Below, piece by piece: positions 1 to 5,016 of a DNA stretch of 10,747 nt. The notes under the pieces were generated by a model that did not search any database, was not told the origin of the DNA, and worked only from the letters and a program-made list of their open reading frames with translations. The stretch covers positions 1-10,747 of the forward strand of contig CAAENB010000094.1 of NCBI GenBank assembly GCA_900757235.1, read 5' to 3'. Source of the stretch: an uncultured Collinsella sp. (GTDB lineage Bacteria; Actinomycetota; Coriobacteriia; Coriobacteriales; Coriobacteriaceae). Both the position numbers and the translations under genes were made by a program. Each line of letters opens with the position of its first letter. The first letter of the stretch is position 1.

Positions 1-191
1 CGCCAGCCGCGCGTACGGTTCTGCGTGTCGGGGTGCGCGCCCATCTTTTCCCAGCTGCGCTCCCACGTGCCGATGCCAAATAGATAGACATCGTCCTTGG
101 TGAGCTCCGGTGCGTGCGGGGCGGCTTTACGGGTTGCGGGCTTTTTAGCCGTTGGCTTTAGCTTTGTATCGCTCACGTTTGATCCCATCAT
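1..191 (-). CDS. glgB: 1,4-alpha-glucan branching enzyme, N-terminal part (runs off the left edge)
   Basis: Only the first 63 codons are in the window. Glycogen branching enzyme transfers a cleaved alpha-1,4-glucan segment to an O-6 position, creating alpha-1,6 branch points in cytoplasmic glycogen. After a Lys/Ala/Pro-rich leader of about 30 residues, the protein reads LTKDDVYLFGIGTWERSWEK followed by MGAHP. This matches the N-terminal signature of the GlgB family (D-x-YLF..GT....YEKLGAHP). The catalytic GH13 domain lies outside the window. Two adjacent ATG codons (191-189 and 188-186) can start it. No strong Shine-Dalgarno precedes them, so a GTG five codons in is a possible alternative. 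The gene diverges from the HAD phosphatase and shares a spacer with operator-like dyads. The call rests on a short recalled motif, so identity is likely but not certain. Confidence 0.72.
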   Translation of the reverse strand, partial: MMGSNVSDTKLKPTAKKPATRKAAPHAPELTKDDVYLFGIGTWERSWEKMGAHPDTQNRTRGW

Positions 192-276
192 GACGCGGCA
201 GCGTGTTGCCTTGGTGACTAGATGCGAAAGGTCCAAGGCTGCACGAATCGAAGGGACGGCGATAGTTCTATGATTC

Positions 277-302
277 GTTCCACCTCGCGTGCTCGGTGGA
301 AC
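277..302. repeat. 26-bp dyad in the glgB upstream region
   Basis: GTTCCACC (277-284) and GGTGGAAC (295-302) form a perfect 8-bp inverted repeat around a 10-base spacer. It lies about 85 bases upstream of glgB on that gene's strand. It could be an operator or an RNA hairpin in a glgB leader. There is no U-run on either side, so it is not a classical terminator. Confidence 0.45.
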
Positions 303-412
303 TTTCGGCAGAAACTACGATAACACCTGTACGTTACTTTTATGAAGGAAAGTGGTTTTAGGGCGGCGTTTAATCGGTAAGCGCCATGTTTAGACCACTG
401 GCAGAATTGCCG

Positions 413-438
413 TGGTAAAACTCTTGACAGTTTTACCA
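413..438. promoter_or_regulatory. Operator-like dyad TGGTAAAAC-N8-GTTTTACCA
   Basis: A perfect 9-bp inverted repeat (413-421 and 430-438) separated by 8 bases, spanning 26 bp. A TTGACA hexamer at 424-429 sits in the spacer, so a bound protein would cover it. The half-site recurs at 470-478 and, shortened, inverted at 493-500. Repeated half-sites in a divergent promoter region suggest a repressor or activator site; the regulator is not in the window. Confidence 0.5.
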
Positions 439-469
439 ATTAGGGTTTCAAGATTGTTAGTCTGACGTT

Positions 470-500
470 TGGTAAAACGTTTTTAGCAGGATGTTTACCA
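470..500. promoter_or_regulatory. Second operator-like site with an AAAACGTTTT core
   Basis: TGGTAAAAC (470-478) is followed by GTTTACCA (493-500) in the opposite orientation. The left half also forms a 10-bp perfect palindrome, AAAACGTTTT (474-483), with a central CG. A/T-rich arms around a central CG are typical of LacI-family operators such as CcpA and maltose-type regulators. Its position just before the HAD start, across from glgB, would suit carbon-source control. The family assignment is inference. Confidence 0.42.
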
Positions 501-522
501 TTTGACATCGAAAGGTTCGTTT

Positions 523-1212
523 ATGTCCCAGACCGCCGCCCCCAACGTTGCTTTTATTTTCGATTGCGACGGCACACTGGTTAATAGCACCCCCGTTTGG
601 GCCTATGCCCAGCCCGAGTTATTGCACTGCCACGGAGTTGACGTGACGGTCGACGATTTTGCCCAGTTTGAGCATTTGTCGCTCGAGGATGAGTGTCAGG
701 CATACCACGACACGTGGGGCATTGGCGAGAATGGCGAGGAGCTGTATCGCGAGCTGAGCGACATCCTGATCGATGGCTACTCCAAGGTGCCGCCGCGCGA
801 GGGGCTCCTGGCATTTTTGGAGCAGGCGAAGGCGGCGGGCATTGCCATGTGCGTGGCTACGTCCACGCCGGCCGAGCTGGTGCAGTCCGCGCTTGCGGGC
901 GCCGGGCTCGATGCCTACATGGAGTTTGTGACCACCACGGGCGAGGCGGGACGTTCCAAACAGTTCCCCGACGTATACGAGCTGGCGCTTCGCCGTCTGG
1001 AGGGGCGCCATGGGCACAAGTTTGAGCGCTCATGGGTGTTTGAGGACGCCGTCTTTGGCCTAAAGAGCTCTGGCTCCGCCGGCTTTAAGCGCGTGGGTAT
1101 CTATGACCCGCATGGCCGTATGGAGCGCGACGATGTGCGCGCCAACTGCGATATCTTTATCGACTGCTACGAGGAGCTGGATCTGGCCCGCGTGCTTGCG
1201 TTTGAGGGATAG
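523..1212 (+). CDS. HAD-superfamily hydrolase (subfamily IA, phosphatase / beta-phosphoglucomutase-like)
   Basis: A 229-residue cytoplasmic HAD protein. Motif I is FIFDCDGTLV (residues 11-20), with the nucleophile D14 and general acid/base D16. A helical cap follows (about 25-95). Motif II is T113/S114 in VATSTPAEL, the motif III lysine is likely K147 in GRSKQFPD, and motif IV is E174-D175 in WVFEDAVFGLKS. This order is standard for subfamily IA phosphatases acting on small phosphorylated metabolites; the substrate cannot be read from sequence. The ATG at 523 is chosen because GAAAGG (510-515) stands 7 bases upstream; an in-frame TTG at 502 would overlap that site. The next gene starts 9 bases after the stop, so the two are probably co-transcribed. 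Upstream dyads may control it. Confidence 0.85.
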   Translation: MSQTAAPNVAFIFDCDGTLVNSTPVWAYAQPELLHCHGVDVTVDDFAQFEHLSLEDECQAYHDTWGIGENGEELYRELSDILIDGYSKVPPREGLLAFLEQAKAAGIAMCVATSTPAELVQSALAGAGLDAYMEFVTTTGEAGRSKQFPDVYELALRRLEGRHGHKFERSWVFEDAVFGLKSSGSAGFKRVGIYDPHGRMERDDVRANCDIFIDCYEELDLARVLAFEG

Positions 1213-1221
1213 GCGAGGGCT

Positions 1222-1863
1222 GTGGCTTGTAAGGTATTAGTGGTCTGTGGCTCGCCCGTTGTGGCGAGCGCGGATCTGTTGCGTAGGCTAGCAGGGGAGT
1301 GCGACCACATTGTCGCCGTGGACCGCGGACTTGATGCGCTACTGGGCGCTGGCCTGAGCTGCGACGTCTATGTGGGGGATGCCGACACGGTGAGCGGTGC
1401 GGGCCGCGCGTTGGTCGATGCCGCCGAAGCCTTTGAAGTAGAGCGCCACGACCCGTACAAGGACTATACCGATCTGGCGCTGGCGCTCGATTCCGTCCGT
1501 CGTCGCTGGCCGGGTGCCGAAGTGGTTGCGACCTGCGCCACCGGCGGCCGTCCGGACATGGCCCTGTCCGTATTGGGCCTGCTCGCGGGCTACGAGGTTG
1601 CCCCTGTCTGGATTGTCGAGGACAAGGTGGTCGCTCGCATTCTTCGCGCAGACGAATCCTGGATCATCGAAGGCGCCGAAGGCAAGACGTTCTCCATCAT
1701 CGCCATAGCCCCCAACACCGAGGTAAGCGAACACGGCCTAGAATGGGAGCTAGATCACGCCCCGCTAGGTTTGTTAGCCGACACGGGCATCAGCAACGTC
1801 GTCAGGGGTATGGCCAAGATCCAAGTCCACCAAGGCGTTGCGATCGGTTATTTGCTGGCGTGA
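1222..1863 (+). CDS. Thiamine diphosphokinase-like protein
   Basis: 213 residues, close to the usual length of bacterial thiamine pyrophosphokinases, which transfer pyrophosphate from ATP to thiamine to make thiamine diphosphate. The family landmarks occur in order but in variant form: VDRGLDALLGAGL (33-45) for the usual DGG/DRG segment; D48 and VGDADTV (51-57) in place of IGDFDS; KDYTD (80-84) for KDxTD, the metal and substrate site; and TGGRPDMAL (107-115) in place of GGRxDH. The aspartates are kept, while the His after GGRxD is Met. The C-terminal half (about 140-213) fits the beta-sandwich thiamine-binding domain. The start is GTG at 1222, with GAGGG (1215-1219) only 2 bases away, a weak arrangement; no better start is visible. 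It follows the HAD gene by 9 bases. A relative with a different substrate cannot be excluded. Confidence 0.75.
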   Translation: MACKVLVVCGSPVVASADLLRRLAGECDHIVAVDRGLDALLGAGLSCDVYVGDADTVSGAGRALVDAAEAFEVERHDPYKDYTDLALALDSVRRRWPGAEVVATCATGGRPDMALSVLGLLAGYEVAPVWIVEDKVVARILRADESWIIEGAEGKTFSIIAIAPNTEVSEHGLEWELDHAPLGLLADTGISNVVRGMAKIQVHQGVAIGYLLA

Positions 1864-1945
1864 GGGTTTTATCGGGACGGTGGGTTAATTGACTGGTTTT
1901 GCCGAAGTCAAAATCAGTCAATTCAGCCCCGTCCCAGGAAAACCC
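1864..1945. repeat. 82-nt long intergenic hairpin (palindromic element)
   Basis: Starting right after the kinase stop codon, nearly the whole stretch folds on itself. GGGTTTT (1864-1870) pairs with AAAACCC (1939-1945). GGGACGG (1874-1880) pairs with CCGTCCC (1929-1935). A 15-nt arm, 1887-1901, pairs with 1909-1923 with a single G-U wobble, leaving a 7-nt loop. No T-run follows, so it is not a standard intrinsic terminator, though it could end or stabilise the upstream transcript. The shape also suits a dispersed palindromic element of the REP or MITE type. No target-site duplication is obvious. Confidence 0.75.
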
Positions 1946-1975
1946 GTAAGTGCGAGAATCAACCCAAAAAACTTC

Positions 1976-2004
1976 TTGCACAACTAAGAATCTTCCCCTA
2001 TAGT
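1976..2004 (+). promoter_or_regulatory. Promoter of the tRNA-Ala gene
   Basis: A near-consensus -10 box TATAGT (1999-2004) lies 17 bases after a weaker -35 TTGCAC (1976-1981). Initiation would be near 2011, about 7 bases before the mature tRNA 5' end at 2018, a typical distance for a tRNA gene. The -35 matches the consensus only in its first three bases. Confidence 0.65.
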
Positions 2005-2017
2005 ACTACCTCGTCAC

Positions 2018-2093
2018 GGGGGCGTAGCTCAGCTGGGAGAGCGCTTGACTGGCAGTCAAGAGGTCAGGGGTTCGATCCCCCTCGTCTCCACCA
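2018..2093 (+). tRNA. tRNA-Ala (anticodon GGC)
   Basis: A full cloverleaf of 76 nt can be drawn. The acceptor stem is 2018-2024 with 2083-2089, the D arm GCTC/GAGC (2027-2030, 2039-2042), the anticodon stem CTTGA/TCAAG (2044-2048, 2056-2060), and the T arm AGGGG/CCCCT (2066-2070, 2078-2082) with loop TTCGATC. The discriminator is A2090 and the CCA tail (2091-2093) is encoded. The anticodon is GGC (2051-2053), reading GCC and GCU. Base 3 (G2020) faces base 70 (U2087), giving the G3-U70 wobble pair that is the main identity element for alanyl-tRNA synthetase, which supports the call independently of the anticodon. Confidence 0.96.
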
Positions 2094-2104
2094 TCGTGAA
2101 TGTT

Positions 2105-2132
2105 AAGGCTTCGGAATACCGAAGCCTTTTTT
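2105..2132 (+). terminator. Intrinsic terminator of the tRNA gene
   Basis: A perfect 10-bp stem, AAGGCTTCGG (2105-2114) with CCGAAGCCTT (2119-2128), has an AATA loop and is followed by T residues through 2132. It lies 11 bases after the tRNA 3' end and would end that transcript, insulating it from the polysaccharide locus. Confidence 0.92.
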
Positions 2133-2400
2133 CATGCCAAAAAACCTCGCGCCGCAAGCCCCACCTACGCCAACAAAAAGTTGCACAATTTATTTCCCGT
2201 ATCTGTACATAGTTTGTTAGCCAAACGCAATTACCAGTGCAGCTCGCGGCTCCAGTTGGGCTTCAGGAACGCTCCCAATTATTGCCAGCACCCCAATAAC
2301 CTGCGCTAACGTGAACAACTTCCCAAAACAACCCCCTTTAGCACGTCAAATGAACGATATGTTGTCCAACGCAGCCTAAATCAGTTTCGCTAACAACTTG
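2133..2400. other. Spacer with no recognisable feature
   Basis: About 270 bases between the tRNA terminator and the proposed promoter of the polysaccharide locus. It is richer in A and T than the genes around it. An open frame on the plus strand at 2100-2309 begins inside the tRNA terminator and has no convincing ribosome-binding site or known motif. I see no RNA gene, repeat of the tRNA 3' end, or integrase remnant here. Confidence 0.5.
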
Positions 2401-2409
2401 TGCTAGGAT
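2401..2409 (+). promoter_or_regulatory. Possible extended -10 promoter for the polysaccharide operon
   Basis: TGCTAGGAT (2401-2409) fits an extended -10 (TGn plus TAGGAT). There is no clear -35 17 bases upstream, which extended -10 promoters can tolerate. Initiation near 2416 would give a leader of about 460 nt before the antiterminator gene, containing all the hairpins listed at 2428-2862. This is the best candidate I can see in the spacer, but it is unsupported by any other signal. Confidence 0.35.
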
Positions 2410-2427
2410 ACCTAACGATACATGAGT

Positions 2428-2472
2428 TCAACTGTGCTCTCGGCTCTAATAGGCCACATAGCACGGGGTTGA
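2428..2472 (+). promoter_or_regulatory. Leader hairpin 1
   Basis: TCAAC (2428-2432) pairs with GTTGA (2468-2472), and GTGCT (2434-2438) pairs with AGCAC (2460-2464), separated by a small asymmetric bulge. A shorter GGC/GCC pairing is possible inside. It would lie within about 15 nt of the proposed transcription start. It is a modest structure on its own; its value comes from the cluster of hairpins downstream. Confidence 0.35.
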
Positions 2473-2618
2473 TCGGCATCCGGCCGTAACGGCGGTTCCA
2501 GAAACACCACGAGCTCCAATATCGATTGCCATGCGCGATTCTGCACTTGGTTTTGCGGGCATTTAAAAGTTCGCATCGTGTAGTGAATCAAGTTGCAACG
2601 GCAAACCTCAGTAGTCTT

Positions 2619-2678
2619 CAGCTGGCTGCGTGAGGTCCAGTTTTGTTCCCGCTTGACTGGTTCGCACGCAGCCAGCTG
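2619..2678 (+). promoter_or_regulatory. Leader hairpin 2, perfect 14-bp stem
   Basis: CAGCTGGCTGCGTG (2619-2632) and CACGCAGCCAGCTG (2665-2678) are exact reverse complements 32 bases apart. Inside them CCAGT (2637-2641) pairs with ACTGG (2656-2660), so the element folds as a long interrupted stem with a 14-nt loop. No T-run follows immediately, which argues against a simple terminator. A structured RNA in the leader of an operon beginning with a NusG-family antiterminator is a natural candidate for a recognition element. Confidence 0.7.
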
Positions 2679-2680
2679 GG

Positions 2681-2713
2681 GTCGCGGTCATTTTTGCGAT
2701 ACACGTCCGCGAC
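2681..2713 (+). promoter_or_regulatory. Leader hairpin 3
   Basis: GTCGCGG (2681-2687) pairs perfectly with CCGCGAC (2707-2713) across a 19-nt loop. It begins two bases after leader hairpin 2, so the two would stack side by side in the transcript. The T5 run at 2691-2695 is in the loop, not after the stem. Confidence 0.5.
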
Positions 2714-2762
2714 TCTAGCAACTGCTTCTATACATACCGTTCACGGTGGGACAGAGCCACGT

Positions 2763-2862
2763 GCTTGTCTAACTGGGCTCAGGGTTTGAATATGGAGCGC
2801 CTTCGCGCACAAGCGCCCTGGCGAAGCCATACACAAACCCCGTGAGCCACACGTAAGACAGC
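2763..2862 (+). promoter_or_regulatory. Leader hairpin 4, long composite stem ending at the ribosome-binding site
   Basis: Nested complementary segments close on one another: TGTCT (2766-2770) with AGACA (2856-2860), GGCTCA (2776-2781) with TGAGCC (2843-2848), GGGTTTG (2782-2788) with CAAACCC (2834-2840), and CTTCGC (2801-2806) with GCGAAG (2821-2826). The outer end abuts the AAGGGGG ribosome-binding site at 2863-2869. The structure could influence translation or transcription elongation of the antiterminator gene. Confidence 0.6.
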
Positions 2863-2869
2863 AAGGGGG
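2863..2869 (+). promoter_or_regulatory. Ribosome-binding site deciding the antiterminator start
   Basis: AAGGGGG lies 8 bases before GTG 2878. Two earlier in-frame GTG codons (2869 and 2872) overlap or abut this site and are therefore unlikely starts. Confidence 0.6.
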
Positions 2870-2877
2870 TGGTGCTC

Positions 2878-3423
2878 GTGTGGTATGTAATCCAGGTCAT
2901 TAACGGTCGCGAAGACGTAATGCGCGAGCGCATCGAGCACATGGTGCCGGCGAGCGCCATGCAGGAGCTCTTTTATCCCCAATTTCAAACCGAGATTAAG
3001 GTACACGGCGAATGGGTCAACACGACCAAGCCGCTCTTTCCTGGTTATCTGATCTGCGATACAGCAGATCCTCGCACCGTGCAACAGTATCTGCTGCGCA
3101 TGGACGACTTTGCCCGGTTGCTTTCCCAGGACGGTCAGTTTGTGCCGTTGGCAAAAGAAGAGGTCCAGCTCATTGGTGGCTTTACGCATAGGGGAGACCG
3201 CGTAGTGCCCATGAGCGAGGCCCTAAAAGACGGCGATAAGGTCGTAGTGACTGCAGGTCCGCTGCTGGGCCACGAAGGCCTTATCAAATCCATTAACAGA
3301 CGCAAGAGCACTGCTTTTTTGGAGCTCAACCTGTGCGGTCGACGCGTTAGGACGCGCGTTGGCCTTGCCGTGCTTTCTGCTGAGCAGCGCGTCATGCGAA
3401 ACCTTAAAAAGGCGATCGCCTAG
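2878..3423 (+). CDS. NusG-family specialised transcription antiterminator (LoaP-like)
   Basis: 181 residues with the two-domain layout of NusG paralogues. An N-terminal NGN domain (about 1-105) opens with MWYVIQVINGRED and contains KPLFPGYLIC (51-60), the conserved NusG/RfaH/LoaP segment. A C-terminal KOW domain (about 117-168) contains DGDKVVVTAGPLLGHEGLIK (118-137). Such proteins bind RNA polymerase through the NGN domain and help it read through terminators; LoaP and RfaH do this for long polysaccharide or antibiotic operons. The gene stands first in a polysaccharide operon behind a long hairpin-rich leader, so it probably acts on its own transcript. The start is the GTG at 2878, 8 bases after AAGGGGG, giving an N-terminus typical of the family. 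The NusG family is clear; the LoaP assignment rather than another NusG paralogue is inferred from context. Confidence 0.86.
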   Translation: MWYVIQVINGREDVMRERIEHMVPASAMQELFYPQFQTEIKVHGEWVNTTKPLFPGYLICDTADPRTVQQYLLRMDDFARLLSQDGQFVPLAKEEVQLIGGFTHRGDRVVPMSEALKDGDKVVVTAGPLLGHEGLIKSINRRKSTAFLELNLCGRRVRTRVGLAVLSAEQRVMRNLKKAIA

Positions 3424-3460
3424 CTGCAGGCGACTGTTTTACGGGACAGGGAGGATCCCC

Positions 3461-3470
3461 GGGGGGGGGG
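3461..3470 (+). repeat. Homopolymeric G10 tract
   Basis: Ten consecutive G residues directly after GGATCCCC, in the 67-base gap between the antiterminator stop and the start of the phosphoglycosyl transferase. Tracts this long are prone to slipped-strand mispairing. It ends 20 bases before the preferred start codon (5 bases before an alternative GTG at 3476), so its length could alter leader structure or initiation. Confidence 0.9.
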
Positions 3471-3490
3471 ACGTAGTGTTGGAAGAGAAC

Positions 3491-4240
3491 GTGTCGGATA
3501 AAACAGAATATCCATCAGATGCGCCCGCGGGGGCGGCGCTGATTGCTCAGGCCATGGACCGGCGCGAGGGCTCAGGTCGCTATAAGGCCATGCAATCCAT
3601 TGTGGACTGGGACAACTCGCGCCTGGCCTACCGCGCCGTCAAGCGCGCCTTCGACATCGTGTTCAGCGGCTGCGCGCTGGCCGTCATCGCCATTCCCAGC
3701 CTGGTGCTCGCCATCGTCATCCGCCTGGAGAGCGAGGGCAACCCGTTCTATAGCCAGATTCGCGTCGGTAGAACCCAACGTGACGGCAGCCTTTCTACCT
3801 TCCGTATGTGGAAGTTCCGCTCCATGTACAGGGATGCCGATGAGCGTCTCGCCGAGCTCAAGGGACAAAACGAGATCGCCGGCGCCATGTTCAAGATGAG
3901 GGAGGATCCCCGCGTCACGAAGATCGGCAAGTTCATACGTAAGCACTCCATCGACGAGTTCCCGCAGTTCCTCAACGTGTTCCTGGGCCAGATGAGCGTG
4001 GTGGGCCCGCGCCCGCCGCTGCCGCGCGAGGTTGAGCAGTACACCGAGTACGACCTGCAGCGCCTGGCCGTGAAGCCAGGCATCACCGGCTGGTGGCAGG
4101 TGACGGACCGCAATTCGACCGATTTTGACGGCATGGTCCAGCGCGACCTTGAATACATCGCTAAGCGCGGGATCATCACGGACCTCAAGATTGTCGTCCT
4201 TACGGTAATCGAGGTCATCACCGGTAAGGGTGCGTGCTAA
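3491..4240 (+). CDS. Monotopic polyprenyl phosphosugar transferase (undecaprenyl-phosphate sugar-1-phosphate transferase)
   Basis: 249 residues, a short one-domain member of the bacterial sugar transferase family. It moves a sugar-1-phosphate from a UDP-sugar onto undecaprenyl phosphate at the inner face of the membrane, the committed step of repeat-unit synthesis. One hydrophobic segment (about 54-78), the reentrant membrane helix, is preceded by KRAFDIVFS. Then come FRMWKFRSM (104-112), the catalytic Asp-Glu pair D155-E156 in HSIDEFPQF, VVGPRPPLP (170-178), and KPGITGWWQV. There is no large CoA-binding-like N-terminal membrane domain as in WbaP. The start is GTG 3491, with GGAAG (3481-3485) 5 bases upstream; GTG 3476 and TTG 3479 are alternatives. 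The sugar is unknown; FucNAc or its 4-keto relatives, GlcNAc and glucose are possible. The stop overlaps the next start by one base. Confidence 0.9.
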   Translation: MSDKTEYPSDAPAGAALIAQAMDRREGSGRYKAMQSIVDWDNSRLAYRAVKRAFDIVFSGCALAVIAIPSLVLAIVIRLESEGNPFYSQIRVGRTQRDGSLSTFRMWKFRSMYRDADERLAELKGQNEIAGAMFKMREDPRVTKIGKFIRKHSIDEFPQFLNVFLGQMSVVGPRPPLPREVEQYTEYDLQRLAVKPGITGWWQVTDRNSTDFDGMVQRDLEYIAKRGIITDLKIVVLTVIEVITGKGAC

Positions 4241-5016
4241 TGCTCGATAATTATTCAAAGTATTCCGAGCTCAATCGCGTGCCGGTAATTGATGTCCCGA
4301 TTACCGGCACGAATATGCCTCACTGCATTCATTTTCTTACTGAGCATATCGATGAGCTCCGTGGCGAATACATCTGCGTTTCTAATGCACATACGTCTGT
4401 AATGGCCCACGATGATCCTTCCTATTGGGCTTGCCAAGCTGAATCCGTCATGTCTGTTCCTGATGGAAAACCCCTGTCGATTGTTGGTAGAAAGGCTGTT
4501 GCATCAATGGACCGCGTTACTGGTCCAGACTTGATGCGAGAGATTTTTGAGATCTCCAGCCTGCACGGATGGAGCCATTACTTCTACGGAAATGAGACGA
4601 AGAACCTCGAGGCGCTCAGAGATGCGCTTCAAAAGGAATATCCGAGCTTGGAAATCGCAGGCATGGAACCCTCCGTTTTCCGTCCACTGACATATGGCGA
4701 AAAATGCGATTTATCCCAACGTATTGCCGACTCAGGGGCCGATTTCGCATGGATCGCGCTTGGTGCGCCTCGTCAGGAGCTTCTTATGCACGAACTCAAA
4801 GGGGGGCCGCAGCCGCTGATGATCGGCGTTGGTGGCGCGTTCAACGTTCTCGCCGGAGTGGTACCGGAGGCACCGATCTGGATGCAAAACCTGAGCCTTG
4901 AGTGGCTATACAGACTTATCCAAGAGCCGAAACGACTTTTCAAACGATATCTAGTTACTAATACCAAATTCCTCTTTTACCAGTTCACGGGCGCCAAGCG
5001 CAAGGAAGGCAAGTAG
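4240..5016 (+). CDS. WecG/TagA/CpsF-family glycosyltransferase (GT26)
   Basis: 258 residues, the normal size for the family, whose members add N-acetylmannosamine or its uronic acid (TagA, WecG) to a lipid-linked first sugar. The motifs are in order: SNAHTSV (48-54), SVPDGKPL (72-79) with D75 in the place of the proposed catalytic base, DRVTGPDLM (91-99), GAPRQE (175-180), and GVGGAFNVLAG (196-206) followed by EAPIW. The C-terminal EWLYRLIQEPKRLFKRYL (221-238) is the basic amphipathic appendage that attaches these enzymes to the membrane. ATG 4240 overlaps the previous stop (TAATG), and AAGGG (4226-4230) stands 9 bases upstream; GTG 4234 would be too close. It should act second, after the phosphoglycosyl transferase. 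Its base composition is clearly lower in GC than capE immediately downstream. The donor sugar is not determinable here. Confidence 0.9.
   Translation: MLDNYSKYSELNRVPVIDVPITGTNMPHCIHFLTEHIDELRGEYICVSNAHTSVMAHDDPSYWACQAESVMSVPDGKPLSIVGRKAVASMDRVTGPDLMREIFEISSLHGWSHYFYGNETKNLEALRDALQKEYPSLEIAGMEPSVFRPLTYGEKCDLSQRIADSGADFAWIALGAPRQELLMHELKGGPQPLMIGVGGAFNVLAGVVPEAPIWMQNLSLEWLYRLIQEPKRLFKRYLVTNTKFLFYQFTGAKRKEGK
4278..4311 (+). repeat. Intragenic perfect 12-bp hairpin near the GT26 start
   Basis: CGTGCCGGTAAT (4278-4289) and ATTACCGGCACG (4300-4311) are exact reverse complements around a 10-nt loop, about 40 bases into the coding sequence. The right arm also complements CCGGTAA at 4221-4227, next to this gene's ribosome-binding site. 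It encodes an ordinary-looking stretch between residues 13 and 24. Confidence 0.8.

Larger units (their letters stand above)
192..522. other. Divergent intergenic region between glgB and the HAD gene
   Basis: About 330 bases with no convincing gene; the only open frame of note, on the minus strand at 218-439, has no recognisable motif. It carries a perfect 8-bp dyad at 277-302, two TGGTAAAAC-type dyads at 413-438 and 470-500, and a perfect AAAACGTTTT core at 474-483, all listed separately. A TTGACA at 424-429 lies inside the first dyad, but no good -10 box stands 16-18 bases downstream, so no promoter is called. Confidence 0.6.

Noticed and set aside
218..439. Minus-strand frame of 73 codons in the glgB/HAD spacer
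   Set aside because: No clear ribosome-binding site or motif; it overlaps the operator-like dyads and looks like a chance frame.
2018..2093. tRNA-Ala gene as an integration site for a mobile island carrying the polysaccharide locus
   Set aside because: No repeat of the tRNA 3' end, integrase or recombinase is visible in the window; the idea would need the far end of the locus.
2100..2309. Plus-strand frame of 69 codons after the tRNA
   Set aside because: It begins inside the tRNA terminator, has no ribosome-binding site and no recognisable motif.
2482..2500. GGCGGT near 2491 as an RfaH-type ops/JUMPstart element
   Set aside because: Only the first six bases resemble the ops core GGCGGTAGCGTG; the rest does not match.
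3410..3421. 12-bp palindrome AGGCGATCGCCT at the end of the antiterminator gene
   Set aside because: Short palindromes with GCGATCGC cores are common in GC-rich genomes, and it lacks a T-run or spacer; no function can be argued.
3451..3463. GAGGATCCCCGGG identical to part of a common cloning-vector polylinker
   Set aside because: The match ends at the G run, nothing else vector-like is nearby, and GGGAGGATCCCCG also occurs naturally inside the transferase gene at 3900-3912. Coincidence is the simpler reading.
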